From positions 248,001-312,000 of the forward strand of contig NZ_RJWA01000006.1 in NCBI RefSeq assembly GCF_003762835.1: DNA of 64,000 bases. The letters are read 5' to 3'. Positions within the stretch are counted from its first letter, which is position 1. Each line of letters begins with the position of its first letter. This DNA comes from Micromonospora sp. HM5-17 (GTDB lineage Bacteria; Actinomycetota; Actinomycetes; Mycobacteriales; Micromonosporaceae). The position numbers and the translations under genes were made by a program. Below the pieces are notes generated by a model that had not been told where the DNA came from, did not search any database, and saw only the letters and a program-made list of their open reading frames with translations. Below, one piece after another: positions 23,429-32,806 of the stretch.

Positions 23429-24319
23429 GTGCCGCACAGGGAACATGCTGATCACGCACTGCACAACGACGTCGGGGATAGCCGTTCGGCGGAGGCCCCC
23501 TCGGGTGACCGGCGGGTAGGCCACCACCGGCGGGAGATCCCGCGCCAGCCAGGCCGGACCTGGGGGCGGGTCCGGGCGCTGCTCGCCTCCCGCCCGGTAC
23601 GGTTCGGGTCCGCCGCCGTGCTCACCTGCTGCCTCGGCACGGCGGCCTACCTCGGCGCGCGCGCCGACACCGGACCGACCCGCCCGGGCCCGGCCGGCAG
23701 CCTCCTCGCCGAGCGGGAGGCACGGCTCGAGAACGCGCCGGCCGCCCGCAGCGAGCGGAGCCGGGTCCCGACCCCGCCGCCGGCCCCGACGCCGACGGTG
23801 ACCGCCACTCCGTCCCCCACCCAGCCGACCGCCCGGGTCTCCACGGCGCGGACACAGGTCACCCGGGCGAAGCGGTCGACCCGACCGAGCCCGGTCGCGG
23901 GGCTCACCCAGGCCCAGATGGACAACGCACGCACGATCGTCCAGGTCGGGTTGAAGCTCAAGGTCCCCCGCCGGGGCCTCATCGTCGCCATCGCCACGGC
24001 GATGCAGGAGAGCAACCTCTCCAACCTGGCCAACGCCGGGGTGCCCGAGTCGCTCAACTACCCGAACCAGGGCGTCGGCTACGACCACGATTCGGTGGGC
24101 CTGTTCCAGCAGCGGCCCAGCTCCGGCTGGGGCACGGTGGCGGACCTGATGCGTCCGGCGTACGCCGCCGAGCAGTTTTTCACCGCGCTGCTCGCGATCC
24201 CCGGCTGGGAGGAGATGAGCGTGACCGCCGCCGCCCAGGCCGTCCAGGTCTCCGCCTTCCCCGACGCCTACGCCCAGCACGAGGCGCGAGCCACCACGGT
24301 CGTCGACGCGCTCGTGTGA
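23429..24319 (+). CDS. Membrane-anchored lysozyme-like (lytic-transglycosylase-like) protein
   Basis: 296 residues. A cytoplasmic basic N-terminus is followed by one helix (about residues 58-78), a Pro/Thr-rich linker (about 110-150) suited to crossing the cell wall, and a conserved C-terminal domain: IVAIATAMQESNLSNLAN with a likely catalytic Glu, ESLNYPNQG, DSVGLFQQRPSSGWGT, and SAFPDAYAQHE. The GLFQQRPSxGWG signature belongs to an abundant actinomycete group related to the lysozyme/SLT superfamily, often left as hypothetical. Cell-wall glycan cleavage is likely but unproven. The start GTG 23429 lacks a clear binding site, and a later start before the helix is possible. Confidence 0.75.
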   Translation: MPHREHADHALHNDVGDSRSAEAPSGDRRVGHHRREIPRQPGRTWGRVRALLASRPVRFGSAAVLTCCLGTAAYLGARADTGPTRPGPAGSLLAEREARLENAPAARSERSRVPTPPPAPTPTVTATPSPTQPTARVSTARTQVTRAKRSTRPSPVAGLTQAQMDNARTIVQVGLKLKVPRRGLIVAIATAMQESNLSNLANAGVPESLNYPNQGVGYDHDSVGLFQQRPSSGWGTVADLMRPAYAAEQFFTALLAIPGWEEMSVTAAAQAVQVSAFPDAYAQHEARATTVVDALV

Positions 24320-24512
24320 CCGGCGACGGTCCGGCCTTCCTCCGGCCCGGCCCCGGTCGGTCCGACGTCTCCCTGACCGGCCTTCCGCACCGGAAGCGCC
24401 CGGCCGGCGCGGCGCGGGGGCGATGGCAGCCGTGGCGGTGGCAGCGGTTTGCCGGGCGAGAACGGCGGGAAGGCGTCCCGGAGAAGCCAGCCAGGGAAGA
24501 GGACAGACGGCC

Positions 24513-25361
24513 ATGACGGTGCGGAGGATCCCCACCGTGACCCTCCCGTCCGGTGAGGAACTGCCGGCGCTGGGACAGGGCACCCGGGGCATGGCGGAGG
24601 ACCCGCGGCGACGGGACGACGAGATCGCCGCGCTGCGGACCGGTGTCGACGTCGGCCTCACCCTGGTCGACACCGCCGAGATGTACGCCGACGGCGGCGC
24701 AGAGGAGCTGGTCCGGGAGGCGCTCGCCGACCGCCGCGACGACATCTTCCTGGTCAGCAAGGTCTCCGCGGAGCACGCGACCGCGAACGGGACCCTCACC
24801 GCCTGCGAGCGCAGCCTGGAGCGCCTCGGCACCGACCGGATCGACCTCTACCTCCTGCACCAACGGGACGGGGCGCCGCTGCCCGAGACCGTCGAGGCGT
24901 TCACCACGCTGATGACACAGGGACTCATCCGGCACTGGGGGGTGAGCAACTTCGACGTCCCGGACGTGGTCGAGCTCGCCGCCATCCCCGGCGGTACGGC
25001 GGTGGAAACGGACCAGATCCCGTACAACCTGACCCGGCGCGGGATCGAGTGGGACCTGCTCCCCCGCTGCCGGGCGGCCGGGCTGCCGGTCATGGCGTAC
25101 TCGCCACTCGCGCGCGGCCGGATGCTCGGCCACCCCACGCTGGCCCGCGTCGCACGGCGGCATGGCGCCACCCCCGGGCAGGTCGGACTCGCCTGGCTGT
25201 TGCGTCAGCCCGGGGTCTGCGCGGTGACCAGGGCGCGTACCCCGGACCGGATCCGGGAGAACCGGGCGGCGGTCGACCTGGACCTCACCGAGGAGGACCT
25301 CGCCGACCTCGACGCGGCCTTCCCGCCGCCGGATGGGCTACGGCCGCTGGAGCTGCCCTGA
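24513..25361 (+). CDS. Aldo/keto reductase
   Basis: 282 residues forming an NADPH-dependent (alpha/beta)8 oxidoreductase. The catalytic tetrad is visible as Asp and Tyr in LVDTAEMYADG, Lys in FLVSKVSAEHAT, and His in LYLLHQRDG; the SNFDVPDV strand and the C-terminal cofactor motif in CAVTRARTPDRIREN (in place of the usual IPG(T/A)xxxxRxxEN) are also present. It belongs to the group that includes 2,5-diketo-gluconate-like reductases. ATG 24513 follows GGAAGAGG at a suitable distance. It sits alone between the lysozyme-like gene and a minus-strand hypothetical, so no pathway can be given. Confidence 0.9.
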   Translation: MTVRRIPTVTLPSGEELPALGQGTRGMAEDPRRRDDEIAALRTGVDVGLTLVDTAEMYADGGAEELVREALADRRDDIFLVSKVSAEHATANGTLTACERSLERLGTDRIDLYLLHQRDGAPLPETVEAFTTLMTQGLIRHWGVSNFDVPDVVELAAIPGGTAVETDQIPYNLTRRGIEWDLLPRCRAAGLPVMAYSPLARGRMLGHPTLARVARRHGATPGQVGLAWLLRQPGVCAVTRARTPDRIRENRAAVDLDLTEEDLADLDAAFPPPDGLRPLELP

Positions 25362-25471
25362 CCCCCGGCGCGACCTCTTCGCCGTCTCCGCCGTCGAACG
25401 ACCGCGACCACCGGAACCGCTCCGGCCCGTCGGGCGCGGCCGGACGGCTCGCCGCCACCCGGCGACCGGCG

Positions 25472-25792
25472 TCAGGCCCCCGGCGTCGGCTCCAGCCGGG
25501 CCGGTCGCTTCGTCGCCTCCCCGCCGACCTCCTCGGGCCGGACAGCGTCCTCGGGCTCACCGTTCTCGGGGGGCTGGAAGATGTACCGCACGAAGTCCCC
25601 GCCGGACTCGTTCTCGTCCGCGCCCGGCCACTGACCGACGAGGTCGACTCCGACGACCTCCCGGCTCCCCTGGTCGGTCTCCTCGATCAGGGCCCAGACC
25701 GAGACCGGATACGACCGGGTGGTCTCCGGATCGACGCGCCAGCGCGCGTACCAGCCGGGACGGGCGGGGACGATCTCGACGATCCGCTTCAT
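25472..25792 (-). CDS. Conserved hypothetical acidic protein
   Basis: 106 residues, beginning MKRIVEIVPARPGWYARWRV, followed by PVSVWALIEETD, VVGVDLVGQWPGADE and a charged C-terminus with NGEPEDAVRPEEVGG. GGAGGGAAGG precedes ATG 25792, which strongly supports the start. No signal peptide or membrane segment is present, so the protein is cytosolic. The aromatic residues in the first 35 positions and the Asp/Glu-rich rest suggest a small beta-rich domain. I do not recognise a function. Confidence 0.7.
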   Translation of the reverse strand: MKRIVEIVPARPGWYARWRVDPETTRSYPVSVWALIEETDQGSREVVGVDLVGQWPGADENESGGDFVRYIFQPPENGEPEDAVRPEEVGGEATKRPARLEPTPGA

Positions 25793-26084
25793 GACGGCCT
25801 TCCCTCCGGTGCGACGCGGCCACGCGCTGTCCCGATGGTGGGCGGAATCGGGGTGAGTCCTCCTCACCCCGCCGAGATGAGCGCCGCCAGCCGGTACCGC
25901 ACCGCGTCGGCGCCGTCCGGCTCGCGGGGCGCCGCGGCGGCGTTTCGCCGACGCCGACGCCGGGAAGGCGATCGGTGGTGAGGCCGCCGGCCTCCGGGAG
26001 CGCGTGGCCGGGCGCCCGCCGCACGCGGGCGCGGGCCGGTGCGGCCCGGTGGCGATGCCGCCGAGACGGGAGCGAGGCGAGGTC

Positions 26085-27065
26085 ATGGGGAAGCAGATGG
26101 AGGGTGACAACCAACGGCGTCGAAGGTTGGCCCGACAGGCCCGCCAGCGGGGCCGGCGCCCGAGCGAGGTCGGGGCCACCCTCGGCGCGGACAAGCAGAT
26201 CGAGAGCCTGGACAGGGGCAGGCGCAGTGGTCCGCCGCCAGCCGGCAGCCGCAAACCGAGCACCGAACGCGGCGGCCCGGGCACGCCGGCACCGGTCGCG
26301 GCGGAGCGACCGATGCCGCTGCCCGACGCGCCACCACCCGGCGGGGCCAGGGTCGGGGTCATCCCGTACCGCGAGCTGGTGTCCGACGTCGGGCGCCGCG
26401 CCGGTGTCGACTTCGCGCAGGCCCGCGCGGCGGCCGAGGCGACCGTCACCGTCCTGGCCCGCGCGCTGGACGTCGCCGACCGGCAACGGCTGCTCGACGC
26501 CGTGCCGGGGCAGCTCTGCGACGAGGAGGCGCTGGAGTCTGGCGACCGGCGGCGGGACCTGGCCGGCTTCCTCGACGAGGTCGCCCGGCTCACCCGGCGC
26601 ACGCCGGAGCAGGCACGCTACCAGGCCCAGGCGACGCTGAGCGCCCTCGCCGAGCAGGACCGGGGGCTCATCGCGTCGCTCGACCTGCCGGACGACCTCC
26701 GTGACCTGCTCGGGCCGTCGGGGGCCGGCGGGGGCCTGGTCGACCCGAGCGGCGCCACGGCCGCGCTCACCGAGGACGAACTGCGGGACGCGCTGGCCCG
26801 GCTGCCGTACTGGTCCGGCGACCGCAACCGGCTGAGCCGCAGCATCGAACTGCCGGCCGAGAACCTCGACCGGGTGTTGGGCCGGCTGGCCCGACTGCGG
26901 CCGGAGACCGGCCGGGGACCCAGTGTCGGCCGACAGTCACCAACCGTCGCCGTGATCACGGTCCGGAGCCGGGGATTGGCCGGGGTGAGCGCGCTCGACA
27001 TCAACCTGGCCCATCAGATCGACGACGCGATCGACGAGGTCGCCGCCGGTCTGGCCAGCCCCTGA
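26085..27065 (+). CDS. DUF2267 protein with a C-terminal pterin-dehydratase-like domain
   Basis: 326 residues in three parts. Residues 1-~90 are a basic, Arg/Gln-rich start (MGKQMEGDNQRRRRLARQAR, then PSEVGATLGADKQ) and a Pro-rich linker. Residues ~95-215 are a DUF2267 domain with DVGRRAGVDFAQARAAAEAT, LPGQL-like turns and LTRRTPEQARYQAQATLSAL. Residues ~230-326 (LTEDELRDALARLPYWSGDR, VITVRSRGLAGVSALDINLA, QIDDAIDEV) follow the pattern of 4a-hydroxytetrahydrobiopterin dehydratase. The catalytic HHP stretch of that enzyme is not present, so the domain is probably non-enzymatic. GAGGCGAGG stands before ATG 26085. Many actinomycete DUF2267 proteins sit in stress-response loci; this is the only support for a role. 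Confidence 0.72.
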   Translation: MGKQMEGDNQRRRRLARQARQRGRRPSEVGATLGADKQIESLDRGRRSGPPPAGSRKPSTERGGPGTPAPVAAERPMPLPDAPPPGGARVGVIPYRELVSDVGRRAGVDFAQARAAAEATVTVLARALDVADRQRLLDAVPGQLCDEEALESGDRRRDLAGFLDEVARLTRRTPEQARYQAQATLSALAEQDRGLIASLDLPDDLRDLLGPSGAGGGLVDPSGATAALTEDELRDALARLPYWSGDRNRLSRSIELPAENLDRVLGRLARLRPETGRGPSVGRQSPTVAVITVRSRGLAGVSALDINLAHQIDDAIDEVAAGLASP

Positions 27066-27099
27066 CCGGCGCGCGCGACGCTGCCGGGCCGCAGGGCGG

Positions 27100-28398
27100 C
27101 TAACGGCGGGCCGGCAGCTCCGGGGCGGCGCTCTCCAGCGGTACGGCGTGTGCCGGCACCAGCCCGAGCTGGACCGCCTGCCGGGTCAGCGCCGCGTCGA
27201 GCAGCCAGTCCGCACTCACCCGGGCCCGGTTGCCCGGCATCGCGAAGAGGTGGTATCCCCGGGTGACCGCCTTCGCCGCCAGCCCGGAGAGCGGGACGTG
27301 CAGCGGGTTGGCGGCGGCGTCGGTGCCACCCAGGTCGACGACGAAGCCGAGGTCGTGATGCCGGTACGGCCGGCGCCTGCCCTGGCCGTACGAGGCGGCG
27401 ACGTTGTGCGCGGCGAGCCTGCCCTGCCGCTCCGCGTGCTGCGCGGTCATCGCGGTCAGCTGGCCCGGCCGGGTCAGGTCGGGTACGGCGGCGGCATCCC
27501 CGCAGGCGAAGATCTCCGGGAAGCCGGGCACGTTGAGGAACTCGTCGACGACCAGCCGTCCCTTCTCGGTCGGCAGTCCGAGGTCGGCCACCAATGGGTC
27601 GGGCCGGACCCCGACGCACCAGATCAGCGAGCGGGTCGGGACGGAGGAGCCGTCGCTGAGCCGGACCGCCTCGGCGGTCGCCTCCTGGACCGTGCAGCCC
27701 ATCCGCACGTCGACGCCCCGACTGTCCAGCACCCGGCGGGCCGTCTCCGACATCCGCTGGTCGAGTTCCGGCAGCACCCGGCTCGCCACGTCGAGGAGCA
27801 GCCAGCGCGGGCGCAGGTCGAGCCGGGGATGCTGCGCGGCGAGCGCGTCGGTGAAGAGCTGGCCGTGCGCGGCGACCTCGGTGCCGGTGTAGCCGGCGCC
27901 GACGACGACGAAGGTCGTCCGTGCCTCCCGCTCCGCGCGGTCCTCGGTCGCCGCGGCGAGCTCGATCTGGCAGACGATGTGATCGTGCAGGTACACCGCC
28001 TCGGGCAGGCCGCGGAACCCGTGCGCGTGCTCGGTGACCCCGGGGATCGGCAGCAGCTTGTTGACACTGCCGACGGCGATGATCAGCCGGTCGTAGGAGA
28101 GCGCGCCGGGGTCGCCCTCGGCCCCGGTGTAGTCGACCCGCCGGGCCCGCAGGTCGACGTGGTTCGCCTCGCCGATGACGACCCGGACCCCGGGCAGGGT
28201 GCCGGCGAGCGAGATCGAGACCCGACTGGGTTCCAGGATGCCGGCGGCGACCTCGGGCAGCAGTGGTAGGTAGAGAAAGAAGTCGGTCGGGTTCAGCAGC
28301 ACGACCTCGGCCTGACCACGGGCGAGTCGAGACAGGCTCTTCGCCGCGTGGTAGCCGGCGAACCCGGCCCCGACGATGACAACGCGCGGTTTCGTCAT
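27100..28398 (-). CDS. Type II NADH dehydrogenase-like FAD oxidoreductase
   Basis: 432 residues. The FAD-binding motif VVIVGAGFAGYHAAK opens the protein, the second dinucleotide motif VVVGAGYTGTEVAAHG sits near residue 165, and the FAD-ribityl site ACGDAAAVPD near residue 300. YLPLLPEVAAGI and SLIWCVGVRPDPLV are characteristic of NDH-2, the single-subunit, non-proton-pumping NADH:menaquinone oxidoreductase. The C-terminal end is amphipathic (YHLFAMPGNRARVSADWLLD), as expected for peripheral membrane binding. Start ATG 28398 is the family start. The gene stands alone between divergent and convergent neighbours. Confidence 0.88.
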   Translation of the reverse strand: MTKPRVVIVGAGFAGYHAAKSLSRLARGQAEVVLLNPTDFFLYLPLLPEVAAGILEPSRVSISLAGTLPGVRVVIGEANHVDLRARRVDYTGAEGDPGALSYDRLIIAVGSVNKLLPIPGVTEHAHGFRGLPEAVYLHDHIVCQIELAAATEDRAEREARTTFVVVGAGYTGTEVAAHGQLFTDALAAQHPRLDLRPRWLLLDVASRVLPELDQRMSETARRVLDSRGVDVRMGCTVQEATAEAVRLSDGSSVPTRSLIWCVGVRPDPLVADLGLPTEKGRLVVDEFLNVPGFPEIFACGDAAAVPDLTRPGQLTAMTAQHAERQGRLAAHNVAASYGQGRRRPYRHHDLGFVVDLGGTDAAANPLHVPLSGLAAKAVTRGYHLFAMPGNRARVSADWLLDAALTRQAVQLGLVPAHAVPLESAAPELPARR

Positions 28399-28540
28399 GT
28401 CCCCGCCGTTCCCGGTCAGAAGCCGCGCAAACCTCGGGTTGGCCGTGACCAGGGAGAACGGGCCTTATGGTCGCAAAACCGGGCGAGGCGGCGCAACGGG
28501 ACCCGTTGACAGCGGACGGCGGCATTGATGACCATGACAC

Positions 28541-29995
28541 ATGCCCATCGATGACCTTCCTGGCGAGCGATCCACGAGACCCAGCCGCCGCACGTTCCTC
28601 TCCGCCGCCACCGTCACCGCGGCCGCCACCGTCGCCGCCGCCACCGGGGCCGCCCCCGCCGCCGGTGCGGCCACCACCCGACCCGGCCGCCCCGGCCCGG
28701 GGCGACCGACCCGACCCCAGCCTCCAGACCGGGAGCTGCGGAACCTGCTGCGCGAGATCGACCAGCGGCGGATCGAGGCGATCGTCCGCCGGCTCGCGGC
28801 CTTCGGCACCCGGCACACCCTCTCCCGCCAGGACGACCCGGAACGCGGCATCGGCGCCGCCCGGGACTGGATCTACCGGGAGATGCGGGGGTACGCCGCC
28901 CGCTCGGGCGGCCGGATGAGCGTCGACCTGCAGTCGTACGTCCAGGAGCCGGCCTCCCGGATCCCGGTGCCGACCCGGATCACCGATGTCGTCGCGACCC
29001 TGCGCGGCACGTCGGCGCCGAACCGGCTCTATGTGGTGACCGGCCACTACGACTCCCGGGCCAGCGACGTCATGGACGCGACCAGCGACGCCCCCGGCGC
29101 AGACGACGACGCCTCCGGGGTGGCGGTGCTGATGGAGCTGGCCCGGGTCATGGCGACCCGGCGCCCCGAGGCCACGATCGTCTTCGCCGCCGTGGCCGGC
29201 GAGGAGCAGGGCCTCTACGGCTCGCGGTACCTGGCCACCCAGTACCGGGCGGCCGGTGCGGACATCCAGGGCATGTTCAGCAACGACATCGTCGGGAGCA
29301 GCACCGGGGACGACGGCACCCGGGACCGGCGTACCGTGCGGCTCTTCGCCGAGGGGGTGCCGACCGCGGAGACCCCGGCCGAGGCGAACATCCGGCGCTC
29401 GGTCGGTGGCGAGAACGACTCCTCCACCCGCCAGCTCGCCCGGTTCGTCGCCGACGTGGCCGAGAACGACGCCACCGGGATGACGGTCCGGGTCATCTAC
29501 CGTCGGGACCGCTACCTGCGGGGCAGTGACCACATCCCGTTCCTCGAGCAGGGCTGGCCGGCGTGTCGGTTCACCGAGCCGAACGAGGACTTCGCGCACC
29601 AGCACCAGGACGTCCGGGTCGAGAACGGCAGGCAGTACGGCGACCTTCCAGAGTTCTGCGACTTCGCGTACATCGCCCGGGTGGCGAAGGTGAACGCCGC
29701 CGTCCTCTGGTCCCTGGCCCCGGCCCCGGGCACGCCGAAAGGCGTCGTCATCGACACCAGCGGGCTGACCAACGACACCACCCTGCGGTGGCAGCGCGGC
29801 GACGAACCGGACCTGGCCGGCTACGAGATCGTCTGGCGGGAGACGACGGCTCCGGAGTGGACCCACGTCATCGAGGTCGGGGACGTCACCGAGGCCACCA
29901 TCGCCCTGTCGAAGGACAACGTCTTCTTCGGCGTCCGCGCGGTCGACACGGCCGGACACCGCAGCCCGGTGGCGTTCCCCCGGCCCAGAAGCTGA
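28541..29995 (+). CDS. Tat-exported M28-family zinc aminopeptidase-like protein
   Basis: 484 residues. The start has a twin-arginine signal (SRRTFLSAATVTAAATVAAA) followed by an Ala/Pro-rich segment. The peptidase domain shows all five M28 zinc-ligand or catalytic positions: His in VVTGHYDSR, Asp in PGADDDASG, the Glu pair in VAGEEQGLYG, Asp in FSNDIVGS, and a late His in DFAHQHQDV. A C-terminal fibronectin-type-III-like module (residues ~410-480, WQRGDEPDLAGYEIVWRET) completes it. It likely hydrolyses N-terminal residues of extracellular peptides. ATG 28541 is the only start that keeps the RR motif at the normal distance. It stands alone. Confidence 0.9.
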   Translation: MPIDDLPGERSTRPSRRTFLSAATVTAAATVAAATGAAPAAGAATTRPGRPGPGRPTRPQPPDRELRNLLREIDQRRIEAIVRRLAAFGTRHTLSRQDDPERGIGAARDWIYREMRGYAARSGGRMSVDLQSYVQEPASRIPVPTRITDVVATLRGTSAPNRLYVVTGHYDSRASDVMDATSDAPGADDDASGVAVLMELARVMATRRPEATIVFAAVAGEEQGLYGSRYLATQYRAAGADIQGMFSNDIVGSSTGDDGTRDRRTVRLFAEGVPTAETPAEANIRRSVGGENDSSTRQLARFVADVAENDATGMTVRVIYRRDRYLRGSDHIPFLEQGWPACRFTEPNEDFAHQHQDVRVENGRQYGDLPEFCDFAYIARVAKVNAAVLWSLAPAPGTPKGVVIDTSGLTNDTTLRWQRGDEPDLAGYEIVWRETTAPEWTHVIEVGDVTEATIALSKDNVFFGVRAVDTAGHRSPVAFPRPRS

Positions 29996-30111
29996 CCGCA
30001 CCGCCGCTCCTCGCCCCCGGGGCGGGGGTGACCTGGCGCGGGGACGGGATGTCGAGGCCGACGGCGGTGTCGCCCGACCGGCCGTGCACGCCCGGATGAC
30101 CGCGCGGGCCG

Positions 30112-31584
30112 TCACCGGTCCCGGCCGGCGGCGGCGTCCGACGGTGCTTCCGGCCGGGCGGCCACCGGCTCGGCCGCGCCGGGGTCCGCCGGACCGGGGT
30201 CGGCCGGGATCTCCGGCCCCGCGACGTACCGTCGGCTGAGCCGGTGGTACGGGCGGCTACGCAGCGCCCCGACCGTGGCGAGGGTTCCGACGATGCCGGT
30301 CAGCACGAAGACGAGGGCGAGGCCACGGTCGGCGCCGGTACCGAACCAGCCGCCGATCGTCCGGGCGCCCAGGCCGTCGGTCATGAACGGGATGAAGACG
30401 AACTGGGCGATCGGCGAGATCAGGAACGCGGTCAGCGGCGAGGCGGCCTGCTCGACGCTCTGGGCGAAGCCGAAGACCCGCCCCTGCCGCTCGTACGGCA
30501 CCACCTTCTGCAGGATCGTCTGCTCCGCGGCCTCCGCGTACGGCACCAACACCATGTACGCGTACATCCCGAGGGAGAGCAGGACGATCGAGGAGCGCAA
30601 CGGGAAGAGCGTGGTCACGGTCCACAGCACGAGGTTGACCGCCAGCAGTACCCGAACCGGGTTACGGCTCAGGCCGGTCCGGGCGATCAGCAGGCCACCG
30701 ACGATGAACCCGGTGCTCAGCACACCCCACAGCAGCCCCCAGACCTGCACCGACACCAACGACAGCCCGTAGGCGTCCATCAGTGACATGAAGACGCCGC
30801 CGAGGAGGTTGTTGAAGGCCGAGAAGACGATCAGAGCCGTCAGCCCCGGCACCTCCCCGACCACCCGGATCGTGCCGCGCAGGTCCACCGACCGCCGCGA
30901 CGCCGGCTCCGCCGCGCCGGGGGCCGCGGGCGCGCCCGAGGCCGTGTCCGGGGCGGAGCCCGCCGGCGGCGACGCCGGGCGCTCGGCGACCCGTACCACC
31001 GCCAGGTGCACCAGCGCGACGGCGAGCACCGCCAGCGCCAGGACCAGCACCCAGAACATCCCGCCCGCGGCCACCAGCACGCCACTGATCACCGAGGTGA
31101 CCAGGAAGGACACCCCCGAGGTGGTGCCGACCAGACCGTTGGCCCGGTCCCGGCTCTCCTCCGCGATCAACGCCGTCACCAGGGTCGGCAGCGCGATCGT
31201 CCGGATGTTGCCCGCGATCACGCCGACCATCAGCAGCACGACCAGTACCCACAGCGGCACGCTCGCCGGGTCGGTGAACGACTCCCGCGGCACGGCCTGG
31301 TAGAGCGCCAGCCCCACGACGTACGTCCCGAGCGACACCAGCGCCGACACCTGCATCATCGTCTTCTTGGCGTGGTGGTCGATCAGGCTGCCGAACCAGA
31401 TGCCGGTCAGCGCGGTCATCACCAGGAAGATCCCGGAGATCACGCCGGTGGCGAAGACCGACCGCGTCTGGAGGTAGACGTAGAAGGTGATCGCGAACCA
31501 GACGGTGTAGTTGATGACCGAGACCAGTAGCGTGTTGACCAAGAGCTGGTAGAAGGTCTTCCGATCCCCCGTGATGCTGCTCAT
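30112..31584 (-). CDS. MFS transporter (enterobactin-exporter-like/MFS_3)
   Basis: 490 residues with 12 predicted helices. LVNTLLVSVINYTVWFAITF is helix 1, GIWFGSLIDHHAKKTMM is the conserved loop 2-3 motif A in variant form (G-x-x-x-D-x-x-x-[KR]), and a long Ala/Pro-rich cytoplasmic loop (about residues 205-235) divides the halves. The C-terminal tail is an extended Pro/Ala region. It resembles the group of MFS exporters that carry siderophores, antibiotics or macrolides. The substrate is unknown and no biosynthetic genes lie nearby. A clear family start is ATG 31584. Confidence 0.88.
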   Translation of the reverse strand: MSSITGDRKTFYQLLVNTLLVSVINYTVWFAITFYVYLQTRSVFATGVISGIFLVMTALTGIWFGSLIDHHAKKTMMQVSALVSLGTYVVGLALYQAVPRESFTDPASVPLWVLVVLLMVGVIAGNIRTIALPTLVTALIAEESRDRANGLVGTTSGVSFLVTSVISGVLVAAGGMFWVLVLALAVLAVALVHLAVVRVAERPASPPAGSAPDTASGAPAAPGAAEPASRRSVDLRGTIRVVGEVPGLTALIVFSAFNNLLGGVFMSLMDAYGLSLVSVQVWGLLWGVLSTGFIVGGLLIARTGLSRNPVRVLLAVNLVLWTVTTLFPLRSSIVLLSLGMYAYMVLVPYAEAAEQTILQKVVPYERQGRVFGFAQSVEQAASPLTAFLISPIAQFVFIPFMTDGLGARTIGGWFGTGADRGLALVFVLTGIVGTLATVGALRSRPYHRLSRRYVAGPEIPADPGPADPGAAEPVAARPEAPSDAAAGRDR

Positions 31585-31757
31585 GCCCGCACACGCTACG
31601 ACCTCAAGCGGAGGTGAGGTCCACCAGCCCCGGCGTTTCCGGTGCCCAGCGGCGCCGATCTCCCGGACGGCGAGCAGGAGGCCGTGGCCTGACCCGGCCG
31701 GGTTGATCCGGGCGGGCTGACCCGGGTCCGTCGGCCGGGCCTCGTGGACCCGGCGGC
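31585..31757. other. Spacer between MFS exporter and LacI regulator with weak hairpin
   Basis: 173 bases with no gene. CCGGGTCC at 31722-31729 can pair with GGACCCGG at 31746-31753, five bases past the LacI-gene stop at 31758, and may end that message. Confidence 0.4.
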
Positions 31758-32786
31758 TCAGCCGGGCGGTGGGGCGGTGCTCTCCCGGACCACCAGCTCG
31801 GTGACCAGATCGACGCGGCTCGCCGGCAGATCCCCGCCCCGGGCCAGGTCGAGCAGCATCTGGGTGGCGGTACCGGCCATGTCGCGCAGCGGCTGGTCGA
31901 CCGTGGTCAGGGCGGGACCGAGCCAGGCGGCCACCGGAATGTTGTCGTACCCGACCACGGAAAGGTCCCGGGGGATGTCGAGCCCGAGTCGTCGGGCCGC
32001 ACGGAACACCCCCATGGCCTGCGTGTCGGAGCCGGCGAAGATCGCCGTGGGCCGGTCGGGGCGGGTCAGCAGCTCCATCCCGTGCCGGTAGCCGGCGGTG
32101 AGCTGGAAGTTCCCGTACCGAACCAGCTCGGGGTCGACGGTGAGCCCGGCCTCGTCGTGGGCGAAGCGGAACCCGGCGACCCGCGCCCGGCTACAGAGCA
32201 CGTTCTCGGGGCCGGAAATGATCGCGATCCGCCGGTGGCCGAGTTCCAGCAGGTGGCGGGTGGCCAGCAGGCCGCCGTTCCAGTTGTTCGAGCCGACGGT
32301 GGGGACCGAGGCGGAGGTCGCGCTGTCGGTGTCGATGACGACGAACGGGATCATCTGCCGTGCGAGCCGCTGCTGCTGGGACTCGGTGAGGTGGCAGAGC
32401 ACGAGGAGCACCCCGAGGGGCCGGCGGGCCAGCACGCCGTCCAGCCACCACGCCGGTGGGCGGTGCCGTCCGCCGAGTTGGGAGAGGACGACGCCGACGT
32501 TGGCCGCGGTCGCCACCGCCTCCACCCCCCGGATGATCTCCATCGCCCACGCCGAGTCGAACTCGTGGAACACCAGGTCGACCTGGGCCGTGCTCGTCGG
32601 CCGCCGCCCCCGCCGGCGGTACCGGTGCCGCTTGAGGCTGGCCTCGATCCGGGCTCGGGTGTCGGGCGCGACGTCGGACCGCCCGTTCAGGACCTTGGAG
32701 ACCGTCGTGGTGGAGACGCCGACCTCGTCGGCGATGGTCGCGATCGTCGCGCCACCCGGTCCGACACTCGGACGGAACTTTGTCAT
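31758..32786 (-). CDS. LacI-family transcriptional regulator of the xylan-oligosaccharide operon
   Basis: 342 residues. The N-terminal helix-turn-helix and hinge are clear: TIATIADEVGVSTTTVSKVL (residues 14-33), followed by the hinge region KRHRYRRRGRRP. The sugar-binding core follows (VDLVFHEFDSAWAMEIIRGV, VVGYDNIPVAAWLGPALTTVDQP). GAGG precedes ATG 32786; the frame upstream is out of family. It diverges from the GH3-ABC-GH39-GH42 operon across 290 bases that hold two copies of a CGAAA-N-TTTCG palindrome, one close to each gene. This is the kind of operator bound by xylan/xylo-oligosaccharide LacI repressors such as BxlR/XlnR in Streptomyces. Repression relieved by imported oligosaccharide is the likely mode. 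Confidence 0.9.
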   Translation of the reverse strand: MTKFRPSVGPGGATIATIADEVGVSTTTVSKVLNGRSDVAPDTRARIEASLKRHRYRRRGRRPTSTAQVDLVFHEFDSAWAMEIIRGVEAVATAANVGVVLSQLGGRHRPPAWWLDGVLARRPLGVLLVLCHLTESQQQRLARQMIPFVVIDTDSATSASVPTVGSNNWNGGLLATRHLLELGHRRIAIISGPENVLCSRARVAGFRFAHDEAGLTVDPELVRYGNFQLTAGYRHGMELLTRPDRPTAIFAGSDTQAMGVFRAARRLGLDIPRDLSVVGYDNIPVAAWLGPALTTVDQPLRDMAGTATQMLLDLARGGDLPASRVDLVTELVVRESTAPPPG

Positions 32787-32806
32787 CACAGCCTCACACA
32801 GGGTGT

